Positions 40,987-52,441 of a DNA stretch of 64,000 bases are shown here, piece after piece (position 1 is the stretch's first letter; each line of letters starts with the position of its first letter). The stretch is from Branchiostoma floridae (taxonomy: Eukaryota > Chordata > Leptocardii > Amphioxiformes > Branchiostomatidae), in NCBI RefSeq assembly GCF_000003815.2, contig NC_049982.1, positions 8,779,028 through 8,843,027 of the forward strand. Reading direction: 5' to 3'. A program made the translations under genes and the position numbers. The notes under the pieces are model-generated. The model worked only from the letters and a program-made list of their open reading frames with translations, did no database searches and had not been told where the DNA came from.

Positions 40987-42219
40987 ATGGCACTGAGTCC
41001 AGGACAGCCAGACAATGGACTGGAGACAGGCATGAAGCTCAACTTCCCAGAACAGCATGCTCAGCTGGCACAGTGCCTCGACGCCCTCCGGCAGACTGGA
41101 CGGTACTGCGACATTACAGTCAAAGTACAGGACAAAAGCTTCAGGTAAGATTTCAGGAATCGTAAAATGAATCATATTATGTTTCAATAATTTTTTTTTC
41201 TTTTGAAGTCCACTATATCTAAAATAGATGGTGACACCAGTAGCAATATTTGTAGTGTTTGTAGTGGACTTCAAAAGTAAAAAAAAATATTTGATTTGTT
41301 TACCGTGTATCAATGTCTATGAGTTCTGACAGCTGAAAACAAGTAATAGAATTTTTTCTGTTGGCAACGCCAAGAAAGAATTTGGTTGCAGACTGTCTGT
41401 GCCTCCCTTGTCCTTTTTTTCTAGTTATATGCAGCTGTCACTGTGTTATCCACATGTATCTCAACATCACTAATAGCAAGTCAGTCAGGACATGCAGCTT
41501 GCACTGTTCAGAACAGACTGGTGTGTTACGCCATGAGACAGTTAACTGCAGGTATGCAATACAAGTAAACAATATGCTTTGTACTTGCAGCTGTCACCGT
41601 GCAGTGCTGGCATGCCGGACCCCCCTGTTCCAGTGCCTGGGGGATGACCCCATTGTCCGGGTGGACTTCCTGAACCCTGCAGCCTTCTCAGCACTCCTGG
41701 ACTACATGTACACCTCAGGTAGGAACAAGTGACATATCAGGATGTTTCCACATGGGCGAACTTTGCTTTGTATGAAAAAGGAGATTTGTAGGGTGTCAGA
41801 AATTTAACTTTGACTTTGACTTTACATACAAGATTAACTGTAATGCAATGCAACAAGCAGCTGAAAAGAGTTGCTGGAGAAACATGATGCAGCTTCTGAC
41901 ATGTGGTGAGCATGATGATGATTATGATGATGACAAATGTAATATACTTGTATGCACTGTATAAGAAGATGTTGCTTAGTGTAGCAGTTAACTCTACTAT
42001 CTTTTATTTTGTACGTACATTTCTTGTATTTTCAATTTTTGCCATGCCACTGATAATGTATGGCTGTACTTGAAATGCTTGTTGTTATCCACAGAACTGA
42101 CTGTGTCCAGTGGCCACTGCAGTGATGAAGACCTGCTGGCCACTGCCCAGGCCCTGCGGCTCCATCCTGTGGTGGAGTGGCTCAAGGACTACCTCAAGGC
42201 AAAGGGAGCTGTAGACCAG
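40987..42219 (+). CDS. BTB/POZ domain exons 1-3
   Basis: The three small exons carry the whole BTB domain. Landmarks are the dimer-face Asp in YCDITV, the CHRAVLACRTPLFQCL helix and the LDYMYTSELTVS hairpin, then the LLATAQALRLHPVVEWLKDY end helix. The splits are at Ser (phase 2) and Glu (phase 1). Spacing matches typical animal BTB domains. Confidence 0.88.
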
Positions 42220-45200
42220 GTGTGGGTTACATGACAAAAAAGAGAAACATTCTGATCATGTATAAAAGGATTTGCGACAGAGTTTGTTGTATGATTGGGC
42301 TTGGAGTTTTTTTTGTATATTTCAACACAGCAGTGAATGAACTAATAGACAAAACTCCCTTATTTGTTACTGCTGAAAGTTGTAATAATATTCATGTGGT
42401 TTTATTATGAGATTGTTTGCTTGACTTAAGGACAATGGCAAGAAAAAGACTGTCATAATTAATAACAACTGTACATTTTTCCATTGGATTAGTTCATGTT
42501 TGTTGTGTTGATGACCTTTGACATATTTGCTTTCTTGCCAAACAGGTACTTGGAGGAGAGGGGAACTCGCAAAACACAGCACCGTCATCACTTTTATTAC
42601 CATCCTCTACTGATAACTTGACATCCAGCACAGTAAGCAGCCTCTTTCCAAGGAATCCTGGCTTGCCATTTCTCAACACCAATGCCCCCTACAGTCCTCT
42701 TACAGAACTGCAGGTGGCCTCCACTGGCCATGGGCAGAACCAGCCAATCGAGAGTCTCTTCTTCAAGAACACGGGAAAGACCAACGGAGTTGCTACGGTA
42801 ACAACAGTAGACGTGACGAGCCCTGGACCTGCCAGGTGGGATCCACAGCTGTCCACCTGTCACAGGTGCGGAGTGCACTTCCTCAGCACCAAAGTCTTGA
42901 AACAGCACCAGGCAGTGTGTGGGAGGGGGGCAGGGGAAGGGCCCAGCTGCACTCAGGACAGCATCGCAGAGCCTCCCCGACAGAGGCCGGTGTTCGGATG
43001 CTCCAGGTGCTCTCAGTACTTCGTAAGTGCCAAGACTCTGCAGATGCATCTAAGGGTGTGCAGCAAGCTGCAGGAGTACAAGTGCAGCCTGTGCCAGCTC
43101 AGGTTTGTCAGTCAGAGGGCCCTGGACTTCCACACCAGGGACTGCTGGAAGTCCTTCCAGGAGTTTGAAAGCCCACAAAGGTCCAAGAGTACAAACGTCA
43201 GAGCCAACTCTGGGAAGCCAAACGAAGTTGGCTCGTTTTCCCGCAAAGCAGGAGCAAAAGGTGGAGCCACTGTACAGGATACTTCCAAACCACAACAACC
43301 AGGGAGCAGCACTGATGAAGATGTTAGTGAAGTAGAAAACATGAAAGTGTCAGAGAGCCAAGAGGTTTTGGTGTTGAATGCTAAAGACGTTGACATAAGC
43401 AAGCTCATAACAAGTAAGCAGTTCAGCTGTGGTCAGTGTACTAAGACGTTCCCAACACCCCTCAAACTACAGCGCCACAAGGAGCAGTGTAAGTCACCCG
43501 GCAGTTCCGAGGTTGACCACCAACAGCGACAAAAGTGGATCTGTGATAGATGTAGCCTGTCTTTCCCATCGCGTCTGTCCCTGCAGAGGCACATGCCGTC
43601 ATGTAACAAGAGTGTCCTGTTTGTTGATGTCAGAAATAGGGCAGACCAGTCATCAGTTAGCGGCAAAACGGCAGCCGGCAGTAGCAAAGAGAAACAGCCC
43701 ACACGAGAAGCCACAGTACAGGGGGCCACTCCAAGTAAACAAAAAAGTGCTAGCACTGCAGGCACTAAGACACCAGACAAAACTTCAGGTACAGTCAGCT
43801 CTGCAAGATCTGAAAAGGAGACCAAAAGTACTACAGCAAAACCAAGTGACAAGGATTCCAAACCTGTGAAAGACAGCAGTGGAGATGTGGAGAAAAGCAG
43901 CAAAAAGGATACAAGTCATGCAAGGAGAGCATCCAGTGGAGGCAGTAGTCCAGTCCTCACCACACTGAGAAGCAGCCCAAGACACATGGGTCGGACACTT
44001 AGAAGCAGTCCCAACAAACCCCATGTCTTTAGTAATGTGGCCAAGGGCAACTTAAGGATCAAGCTGATGAAAAAAGTGCACAAAACTGTCACTTCTCAGA
44101 CAGCTAGGAGACGTTCAGCGGCAGCTGGTTCCAGTGCAGCAGCAAGCAGCAATGAGAAAACAAACACCACTCCCAAGGCAGCAAGAGAGAAAAGGGCAGC
44201 GGAAGACAGTCCAGGTCCTACCACAGCAAAAAGGCTCAGCACACGTACAGAAACCACCTCTGCTCCCAGTACAGCAAAGGAAGGCCCTCCCAACATCCTG
44301 AGCAGGTCCAAACCTGGGAAGGCCCCCACCACGGAGCACAAGAACACACCTAAAGTACCAGGGAAGCAGATAAAATCCAGTCCTGCCACTAGCACAAACA
44401 CCACACCAAAACCAAGACCCCGGGTTGTTTTAAGGAGAGTTGACACAGCTGGAGGGATCCCAGAAGGCAGCAACACCATCTCAGCAAACATAGACACTGT
44501 TATAAAGGTGGAACCAGAGGACGACTCAGACCAATGGGAAAGTCCAAGGAGTGCACAGCAGCCAAGTGGCAGGAACTTTGGTTCCCCTGAAACCAGCCTG
44601 TTCTCTGCACAGTACCACTGCGGCAACTGTGGCCTTAGCTTCCCCCAGAGAAAGGCTATGCAGGACCATGAACGCATATGCAAACAGGTAAGGGTAAGAA
44701 GTGTGTGACTGCATGTGAATTTTCCTCGGTTTCAGACTGCCTGTTCCTGGCAATGGGAAGAGGAATTTGTTAGCCTATGACATCTCACCATCACTCAGTC
44801 TTGGGCTGATCTTCAAGTTCAATGTAAATCAGACTGTGATTGATGTGTCAGAATGCTTTCTGGAGTTAGCTATGGTCAACTCAAAGTCAAACAGTTAATA
44901 AAACCAAGAGAATCTATACAAATAACACAGTACTCTTAGTTGTTTATTTATTTCTGTTGTAATTAGTGATTTTAGAGTTGCTTGTGCAATAGCTGCTAGC
45001 TGTGGAAGCATGCCTTTTGAAAAACTTTTGATTTTAAGTCACGATTTCTAGTTTGCAATCATCTAAGTTCCCCTTCAAAATAACTCCCCAATTCAGACTT
45101 GTATTTTTATCCAAAAACCTAATTCTTGTTGACCACCCTAACTAATTGGTAAGAAATAGTTTTATAGTTGGAATAAAAGAAAGACAATTTTTCTCCAGGC

Positions 45201-45822
45201 TTTTGGGGAGGCATACTGCCAACAGCTCAGCAAGGCTGCTAAGTCGCACTGCTGCCAGAAGTGTATGAAGCTTTTCTCCTCTGACACCAGCCTTAGGGCC
45301 CACCGTGAGGAGTGCCTGAACTCCACACTGTACCGCTGTAAGGTCTGCTGGGAGGACACCGACCAGCCCAAGGCTCACATGGAGAAACACTGGCGATGGA
45401 GCCGACCCACAGAACTGCGGAACAACCCCTGCTTAAGCATCGAATCTGACCTACCTCTGATCAAATCTTTGTACATGTCCGTGGTGAAGCCGAATGAAAA
45501 ATGGCCGTGCAGCCTCTGCGAGGCGGAAAAAGGAAGTAAAGGAGGAAGTTTGGCTGTCACATCGTTCAAGGACAGATTGCGTCTGTGGTCTCACCAGGCA
45601 TCTGCCCACAAAGTTGTCTGGAAAAACCTCATGTGCCCGGTGTGTACGGGGTCGTTCAAGTTCAATGTGAGAGTGGAGTACCTGCGCCACATGTTTGCCA
45701 ACCATGTAGGACTGAGGAAGGCTCAGAAAACATTTCATTGTCTGGTCTGTGGAAAATCCTTCCATGACAGGGGCTTGTTGGAACTTCATCTGTTCAAACA
45801 TGGCAAAAAGACAGCAAAATAA
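40987..45822 (+). CDS. BTB domain / C2HC zinc-finger protein (five exons, complete)
   Basis: Exons 40987-41144, 41591-41718, 42095-42219, 42546-44687 and 45199-45822 join in phases 2, 1, 0 and 0 to give 1058 residues. An in-frame stop lies four codons before the chosen ATG. Residues ~20-137 form a BTB/POZ fold (GRYCDITVKVQDKSFSCHRA, FLNPAAFSALLDYMYTS). Six C2HC fingers follow at about 242, 289, 317, 433, 469 and 827, separated by a long Ser/Thr/Lys/Pro-rich linker (~490-800). The last exon adds another C2HC finger and several further Cys/His pairs (YRCKVCWED, WPCSLCEAE, CPVCTGSFKF, FHCLVCGKSF). BTB domains mediate dimer formation and corepressor contact, so a DNA-binding repressor in the nucleus is likely. 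I do not recognise a named vertebrate orthologue. Confidence 0.88.
41200..41277. repeat. Small perfect inverted repeat in BTB gene intron 1
   Basis: CTTTTGAAGTCCACTA (41200-41215) and TAGTGGACTTCAAAAG (41262-41277) are a perfect 16-base inverted pair around a 46-base loop, bounded by T and A runs. It could be a short MITE or a strong hairpin. Confidence 0.75.
42546..44687 (+). CDS. Zinc-finger and linker exon (714 codons)
   Basis: One large exon holds six fingers of the form C-x2-C-x12-H-x3-C, three near the start, two in the middle and one at the end (CGNCGLSFPQRKAMQDHERI plus C). The part between fingers 5 and 6 is rich in Ser, Thr, Lys and Pro and probably unstructured. The exon ends at a GTAAGG donor; reading through would stop seven codons later. 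Confidence 0.88.
45199..45822 (+). CDS. Terminal zinc-finger exon, copy 1
   Basis: The exon opens with phase 0 after a TTTCTCCAG acceptor and ends in TAA. It encodes 207 residues with five Cys/His modules, one of them C2HC (CQKCMKLFSSDTSLRAHREE plus C). The order of motifs, including NNPCLSIESDLPLIKSLYMS, is repeated in the exon at 50377-50967, showing duplication. Confidence 0.9.
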   Translation, partial: AFGEAYCQQLSKAAKSHCCQKCMKLFSSDTSLRAHREECLNSTLYRCKVCWEDTDQPKAHMEKHWRWSRPTELRNNPCLSIESDLPLIKSLYMSVVKPNEKWPCSLCEAEKGSKGGSLAVTSFKDRLRLWSHQASAHKVVWKNLMCPVCTGSFKFNVRVEYLRHMFANHVGLRKAQKTFHCLVCGKSFHDRGLLELHLFKHGKKTAK

Positions 45823-46018
45823 ATCACTGTATGTTACCTCTCAGGCCCTTAGGTAGTAACACAAATCCTTTTTCACAGGATGCTGTATTTACAGTATGGA
45901 CTATTTCTCTTCAGCCAGCCCAACTGGCACAAAAGCAAGTCATATGATCATGGTCACACTTCATCAGCTCATTACCTCTGCCAAAATATTCCTTCATAGT
46001 TACATGTAAATATGCCTA

Positions 46019-46596
46019 CGAGGGGCATTCAATAAGTAATGTCCCTGACCCATTTCCCATAGCAGGAGATTAATGAAACTTGGCACAGTTATTAGTCTTT
46101 CTCTACATAGGAACCACCCAGAGTTATGCATTTCTCCCATCATTTGATGTAGCTCTGGACACCGTTCTTGTAGGACATCCCAGGTTGGTCCTCCGACAGA
46201 TGCCTCATCAATAGCAGAAGAGGGACGACCAGGTCTGGGAGCTGTTTCCACAGACTTCCGGCCTTGTTTGAATTCAGGATGCCAGCGTTTTACAAGGTCA
46301 TATGATGGGGCATCATCACCATAAGTTTTTTTCATTTCATCAAAAGTCCCTTTTGGTGTGCGTCCTTTCAAATACAAAAACCGGATCACTGCGCGACACT
46401 AAACTTGCTCCATTTCACACCTGGTCCATTTCGCACCTGACTCAGTTCAAACGCCAGTAAATCAGTAACCATGATTAGTTCAGAGCTGTATTTTGCAACA
46501 TAACCCATAGAGATATGACTCATTACACATGCAACATTTCATCTAGATCAGACAACTGGCAGTGGGTCAGGGACATTACTTATTGAATGCCCCTCG
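46019..46596 (-). mobile_element. Internally deleted mariner element, copy 2 (578 bp)
   Basis: Ends CGAGGGGCATTCAATAAGTA and the complement at 46577-46596 are flanked by TA (46017-46018, 46597-46598). It has the same length and the same internal deletion as copy 1 at 6913-7490 but lies in the opposite direction. It is in the 3' flank of the BTB gene. Confidence 0.9.
46100..46413 (-). pseudogene. Mariner transposase remnant with early stop
   Basis: On the minus strand the helix-turn-helix (VIRFLYLKGRTPKGTFDEMK, KRWHPEFKQGRKSVETAPRP) is followed by the same abrupt jump to GPTWDVLQERCPELHQMMGE as in copy 1. The start is damaged: the expected ATG is followed by an in-frame TAG at the fifth codon. 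Confidence 0.75.
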
Positions 46597-46599
46597 TAC

Positions 46600-47906
46600 A
46601 GCTCTTTGTTAGATATTTAGAGTGTTGTTTTACATTTTTGAATTGTGTTAAAATTCTGAAGGAAGCTATTATCAGATACTGAACTAATGAAGGTTACTAT
46701 TGAGTAATGTATGTTTAATAATGTACATGAAGACAGATTGTAATGAGATCATGTTATTATCCCTTTTCATTATAACTTATGTATAATCTACTCAGTTGCA
46801 ACTAGTACCAGGCAGTAATAGATGAGAAAGATTTGATCAAAGTACACCTGACCACAAAGTGTTGTGTATAAATAGGCATATACAAAATGTATTTCTTTTG
46901 AACCTCTTATTTTGCATTTGACAAGTAGAAGTTTAAGTAGTTACCTTGTCAGGGTAAGATAACATTAGATGTGTAATTTCCAAACAGGACTATTACCAAA
47001 CTTATGAAATTGCACCATTTGGAGTTTAGTTTACATTTGAAGATGTCAAATGTTCATGAATTGTAGCAGTGTAAATTTATGAGGCATGCTGATTTGTTAG
47101 ATCTTTAGTTAGAAAACTGATGATAAATGTTATCTTAGACTGATGTGTGATGCTATTTTCAATGTTGATGAATTAGTGACTAGTGGAGAGTTAACCAGAG
47201 GAAATGAATCTTTATGCTGTATTAGGTTGTCAATATGGTAGGTTTACTTGCTCTATTTTTAAAATTAATACATCTTAAGTAGTTTTTTTCTATCTGTTTG
47301 GTATAATTTCCTTTCAGAGTACTTGTTTGTTGTTTAGTTAATTGCAAATCAACAGCTAAGTACTTCTGTTATTGCTGTTAAGGTGTGAACCTGTATCACT
47401 TGAACTGGTTTAGGCCAAAGTCAACTGCAGTCAGTAAAATGTAGTGAGATAGATGGTGCCGTGAACATGTACTAGTGAACATGATGTATTCATACAGTAC
47501 AACGTAGGTAATGTACTATATTAGCTAGCTGTTGAAAAAAATTGTGGAAGGTTTGTTAACAGTTGTAATTGTTGATGTGTAACAATCATAATTTAGTATA
47601 TATTTCTGTGTGTCTATATATGATAACGTTTATACCTGTAGAAATAAGAACTTTTGAAAAGTAGCAAACATTTTTTTCATTGGACGTTAGTACTGTATAA
47701 GCATTTTTGTTAATAAACAAATTATAGTTTATATGGCCCTGTTCTCATCATTGTTCATTAGAATAGTTTGTAGTACTTTTAAGAGAGTTTTATTTGAATA
47801 ATTGTCTTACATTTAATATTTTTCTCATTTTTGTTGACTAATTTTTGTCATCACTCATCACTGATCAAAGGCTATTTTTTCTATCTTTGGCACTTGTTTT
47901 GGAACA
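46600..47906 (+). other. 3' flank or long 3' UTR of BTB gene
   Basis: T-rich sequence without a coding exon. A plus-strand AATAAA lies at about 47712-47717 and could end a long 3' UTR. The mariner copy before it may be inside the transcript. Confidence 0.4.
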
Positions 47907-48912
47907 TAAGGCCATGTTGATTTGATTATATGGATGACATCCTCTGGGAACTCCAAAACTGATGCGAGCGAGCGAATAAAAAAAAAGTTTGGCCAAAAAA
48001 AAAAGTTACCTTCAGTATGAAATCAAAGTGTCCAGGAAGGTTGAACATAAGACTAAACACACATAGTATGGTATACCAACAGTTAGGTGTAGGGACCAGT
48101 ACATCATATGGATGCAAAACTTTTTTTTTTCTTCGAGGACCAATCCGATAGAAACAGACCTGAAAAAAAAATCAGAGGAACAGGTTTCGCCAATTACAAA
48201 ATGGACACACTACTGTAATTCCTGATTTTTTTCACTGTAATATTATGTTCACGGTTTTCACGGTGACGACTGTACCGTGAACTTATCATTACCGATAAAA
48301 AATAATTCACAGACTTTTTTCATGCGCACTTGCCTCGACAGTGAACATTTAGTTCCGAGAGCAAGTTCAATTTTCTCAGACCGTGAAAATTTGGTACAGT
48401 GAAGATAAAGTGAATTACAGTATTTCGGCAGGCATTTGGGGTCTTACCGGGGGCCAAGAAGACAACAAGAGCGAAGTCGAGTAGAGTTTATAGTCAATTG
48501 TACCAAGTTTCTACAGTCAAAGGTACAGACTGAGACAGTTATCTTGATTACATGGAGATGGGATTTTAAAATGCCAGTGGGAGTCCAATAATCCACCAAA
48601 CAGATTCCCTTGTAGCAAAATTGACCAATTACCATTGTTTTGAGTATCGCCAGTTTTCAAGTTTCCACAGGCAATCAGGACTTGAATTTCCTGTACTGGT
48701 ACCTCCCCCTACCAACAATATTATTTTGGCATTCTATGGCATTAGTCATCTGTTTTCTGATACGTTTATTTCAATCTACGGAATATTTGTGCTCATTTTA
48801 CAGCTGTTTTGCCCAATTTATTGTGTGGTCGAAAACTTTTTTTTTTTTGGAAATGGCCGAAAATTGGTGCGAGCGCGGATGTCATCCATACAATCAAATC
48901 AATATGGCCTAA
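47907..48912. mobile_element. TIR element family A, copy 2 (about 1 kb) with nested MITE
   Basis: The left end TAAGGCCATGTTGATTTGAT plus TATATGGATGACATCC mirrors the right end GGATGTCATCCATACAATCA plus AATCAATATGGCCTA. It matches the ends of 29215-31208. A 208-bp MITE sits inside at 48213-48420. The interior has no coding potential I can support. Confidence 0.8.
48213..48420. mobile_element. TA-flanked MITE (208 bp), copy 1
   Basis: Ends CTGTAATTC and GAATTACAG are inverted and flanked by TA (48211-48212, 48421-48422). The inside has ATGTTCACGGTTTTCACGGT. It resembles the MITE at 51994-52201 in length, ends and the ATGTTCACGGTTTT block. Confidence 0.75.
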
Positions 48913-49369
48913 CTTAGACATTTGATAGCAGATTTTTCATTTTATTTTTAACAGCAGACTTAATTCCCCTCTTCAGAATATAGTCTGGTATCCAGCCGTA
49001 ATATAGCTCCCGAGTCTCTCCTCTTCGCAATTGATCAGATCATACAGATTTCAGTGCTCAAACACACACGCCAAAAATTTCCAGAATACTCTTTTACCGT
49101 GCCATGCCATGTGGCGTTACCAAAAAGTCACTCCCTTGGAAGAAACAGTTCTCGCGCGCTTTGGCGAGAACTTGCGAGAGGCGGACTGGTATGTTGAAGT
49201 ACTTCCGGTTCACCTGCGTTTTGGCATCTTGGACCTTTCAGTCAGCGTACAAGTTGGCTTTTCTCGTCTGTTTTTGCGCTTAGTGATAACTTAGAGAGCT
49301 ACAAGAGCTACAGATAAATCACGGGAAAGAGCTGAAAAGTCTGAAAAGCGTAGAGTAGTTAACAGAACA

Positions 49370-50967
49370 ATGCGGTCGAAGAGGAGGGTCGGCCCGGAAC
49401 AAAGAATTCGTGGAGAGCAAGTCGGAACTGTTGCAGAAGGAGCAGATGAATCACCCGAAGATGCTTCAGACAACCCTTCCGATTCCACCAGGGTGAAAGT
49501 TCAAAAACGCAAGGCAGAGCAAACGGTAGAGGATGCCGAAAGCTCCCCTGCTTCAGGTAGTAAGGCCAAAATGCCTAAACACGATATAGAGCTAGAACTG
49601 GCTTGCGACTCCGACTCTGACTCAGATGCGAACTCTCCACCTGTAGAGGAGGAAGATGAGGAGACCACTCCCGAATCAGAAGGTACCGAGGAACTACCAG
49701 ATTTCAATGGTGGGAGTTCAGCCCAGGAACCCGAAACTGACCTAGCGAAGACCATCGAGGCGGCGGAGGCGTACCGAGCTGCGGTCAGGGCGGAGATGCA
49801 GAGGACCCGGGCAGAGGGACCACCTGAGGCTACCAACAAGACCATAGTGAGAACATATATTTTTGAAAGAACATTTCCTTTTTCAAAATTGCCTTTTCTG
49901 TATATTGTCTATTATCATTTTTTAAGTATATTGTCTAAAATCATCTAGAAGTTTTTAAATCATTGTTACTTTAAGTATTGTTACAAAAATATGGTTATCA
50001 TGTTGGAAATAAATTAAGATCCAAACTTTTTTTCATTCTTGTCAAGCTAGATGATATGCTTGTCTGTCCTGTCTCCAACCAGAAGCCTAATCTAAGACTC
50101 AGCATTGTAATTTTTCCAACCACCAAGAATTAACAACATATAGAGGACTTTATGATTTGAGATGCTAAGAATCTTAACAAGGTTATGTCCAGGTGATGCC
50201 TACTAGTACTGTATTACATGTACCATGGAGCTTTTATCATATTGTACTATTAGTACTCTTTCTTTTTCCTACCATTCCCAGTATCTTTTTTATGTGCCAG
50301 TGCCACCTGTTCTACACTATACACTATAGAGGAAGATATTGCAGAAATAAAGTTGAAATGCCTTGTTTTTCTGCAGGCGTTTCAGCAGGGGCACACCTGT
50401 GTGAACTGCATGATGCTGTTCTCCTCTGAGAGCAGCCTCCGGGCCCACCAGGTGTCGTGTGGGGAGGTGATGTACCGCTGTAAGCTGTGCTGGGAGGACA
50501 CGGATGAGCCCACGGAACACATGGAGGAGTACTGGCAGCGCGACCCTCCCCCGGAGCTGCGATACAACCCGTGTTTAACCATCGAGAGCGACATGCAGCT
50601 GATCAGATCGATGTACATGTCAGTGGTGACGCCGGATGAGGAATGGCCGTGTAACCTCTGCGCTTCAGAGATCAGCGTCCGCCAGGACAACTGGCCTACA
50701 TCCTTTAACTTCCGTAACAGGACGCGGCTGTGGACGCATCAAGCCGTGGTCCACGGGATCGTGTGGAAAAAGCTCCCATGCCAGGCCTGCGGGGGGTATC
50801 TCAAGTTTCACACCAGGTCCGATTATCTGCGCCACATGTTCGCCATGCACGTTCAACTGAGGAAGGAGGAAAATGCGTTCTGTTGTCTTCTGTGCGGGGA
50901 GTTGAACCCTGACAGGGGCTGGCTGGAGATTCACATGTTCCAACATGCAAAAATGCCAGCAAACTAG
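49370..50967 (+). CDS. Two-exon acidic / zinc-finger protein made from a duplicated terminal exon
   Basis: Exon 1 (49370-49846) gives 159 residues: a basic start, then a strongly acidic low-complexity segment (LELACDSDSDSDANSPPVEE, EEDEETTPESEGTEE), then an Ala/Glu/Arg helix (KTIEAAEAYRAAVRAEMQR). It ends at an ATA|GTGAGA donor in phase 0. Exon 2 (50377-50967) follows a TTTCTGCAG acceptor in phase 0 and gives 196 residues homologous to the last exon of the BTB gene 4.6 kb upstream. An AATAAA at 52413-52418 could end the transcript. The gene lacks a BTB domain; a nuclear role is inferred only from the Cys/His modules. Because both acceptors are phase 0, the exon could also be spliced to the BTB gene. 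Confidence 0.75.
50377..50967 (+). CDS. Terminal zinc-finger exon, copy 2
   Basis: It begins AFQQGHTCVNCMMLFSSESS and keeps every Cys/His module of copy 1 except the last: HTCVNC...HQVSC, YRCKLCWEDTDEPTEHMEE, WPCNLCASE, LPCQACGGYLKFHTRSDYLR and FCCLLCGELNPDRGWLEIHM. NPCLTIESDMQLIRSMYMSV matches copy 1 almost residue for residue. The sequence between modules has diverged more, fitting duplication followed by selection on the fingers. Confidence 0.85.
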   Translation, partial: AFQQGHTCVNCMMLFSSESSLRAHQVSCGEVMYRCKLCWEDTDEPTEHMEEYWQRDPPPELRYNPCLTIESDMQLIRSMYMSVVTPDEEWPCNLCASEISVRQDNWPTSFNFRNRTRLWTHQAVVHGIVWKKLPCQACGGYLKFHTRSDYLRHMFAMHVQLRKEENAFCCLLCGELNPDRGWLEIHMFQHAKMPAN

Positions 50968-52441
50968 TTATTTGTTCGCTTGTCATGGAGGGAAAAAAAG
51001 CAACCCTGTTCATGGTTCCAGCAATCCAGCTGCACATGTGCAGGGAGATGCATTGTGGGTAATATGTCAATGTTGAATGCTCCTGAGACATAAGTAAAAC
51101 AGGTCTGTTGACATTTACATGTACATTTTGTATCAAGCATTGTCTAGACAAGAATGTTTACAGGCTTAAGGCCTTCACCTTTGACATATTACCCACAGTG
51201 CATCTCACTGCATGTGCAGTTGGAACCATGAACACGTGAATAGACGTGTACCCCTCACAGTAACAAACTGCAATGTAGAAATGACTATCAACTCTCTTCT
51301 ACTTTGCTCTTCTCATTTTTTTCTGGACCGGTACAGGTGATACAGTTTTGGACTGGTACAAAATACAGGCACTCACCCCTATAGTTGATAGTTTATTTTC
51401 AAATTTTCTAGTTCTATCATGTGTTTTTAATAATAGTTGAAGATTGATCAACCAGTTATTAAAGATTATATCATGGAGTGTTACAGGATGCAAGACTGTT
51501 AAAGTAATTGAAATGAAAGGGTGGAAAAGTAAGATTCGTATGGTTAGTGACCCCTTATCAACTATTTGGAATATGATTTTTAATGAATTTTTGTTGAAAA
51601 ATATATTTGGTACATATTTTGATGATACAGGTTGTATATGTGGTAAGTTTCTTGTCATGGTAGTTTCTTTGTGCCATGGACTGCTGAAAAAGTAAGGACT
51701 GTTCTCTGATGAACATTAATCTACCAAAATGGTAAAACTACTAAAAGATTCTGCAGATGCAAGTCAATAATCTACAATGTAGAAGTCTCTGTAAAACTTC
51801 ATCTCAATCAGAACCAAACAGTAGTAAATTTTCAGATATACATGTAACTGTTATGCAGTTCTCTGCTGTTCCAAATATTTCATGGAAAGGAAGTTCATTT
51901 TGAAACTTAAATCAGCAAAGCCAAATGAATGTACCTGAATGTAGTCAGGGTTTTGCTGCTTCCTTTCATAGCAGTGTGCATATTGTACAGGTACTGTAAA
52001 TGCAGAAATGTTCGCGGTTGTTTTATGTTCACGGTTTTTGCGTTGGCCACTTCAGCGCAAATTTAAAACCACCGCCAACATTTTTCCGTGGCAGTAAGAG
52101 ACTACGTTGCATGGTGCTACCGCAAAATTAAAACCACTGCGAAAAGTCCTTTTTCCTGCTCCTGCAAAATTAAATCCCCGCGAACTTAAATGCATTTACA
52201 GTATATGACATAGATGCTGGCAAATGACTGAAAAAAACAAGTAGATTCATTATTGGTTTCTGGTGAGGAAGGGATTCATAACATATCCTATTTTATATTA
52301 CCCTGGGGTTGCATATTCTAGTATGCTGTATTGTGGGAAATATTTTCACAACAGGTCCTGAACATTGACATTCACATTTTCTGCAATGTAGTTCACATCA
52401 CGGCTCTGTTGTAATAAAATATGTTGAAATTGATAAGTTTC
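50968..52441 (+). other. 3' UTR of the two-exon zinc-finger gene
   Basis: Non-coding sequence after the stop, with an AATAAA at 52413-52418. It contains the MITE at 51994-52201. An inverted pair near 51014-51060 and 51181-51235 (TTCATGGTTCCAnC...CACATGTGCAG versus CTGCACATG-like and GGAACCATGAAC) could fold the UTR into a large hairpin. Confidence 0.5.
51994..52201. mobile_element. TA-flanked MITE (208 bp), copy 2 type
   Basis: Ends CTGTAAATGCAGAAATGTTC and its counterpart (GAACTTAAATGCATTTACAG) are inverted, with TA at both sides (51992-51993, 52202-52203). The inside repeats TTCGCGGT/CCGCGAA-like motifs and AAATTAAAACCAC. No coding capacity. Confidence 0.85.

Noticed and set aside
43433-43903. 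Long minus-strand open frames opposite the BTB zinc-finger exon (also 42597-43049 and 44096-44683)
   Set aside because: They are shadows of the GC-balanced coding exon on the plus strand and show no protein-like motifs.
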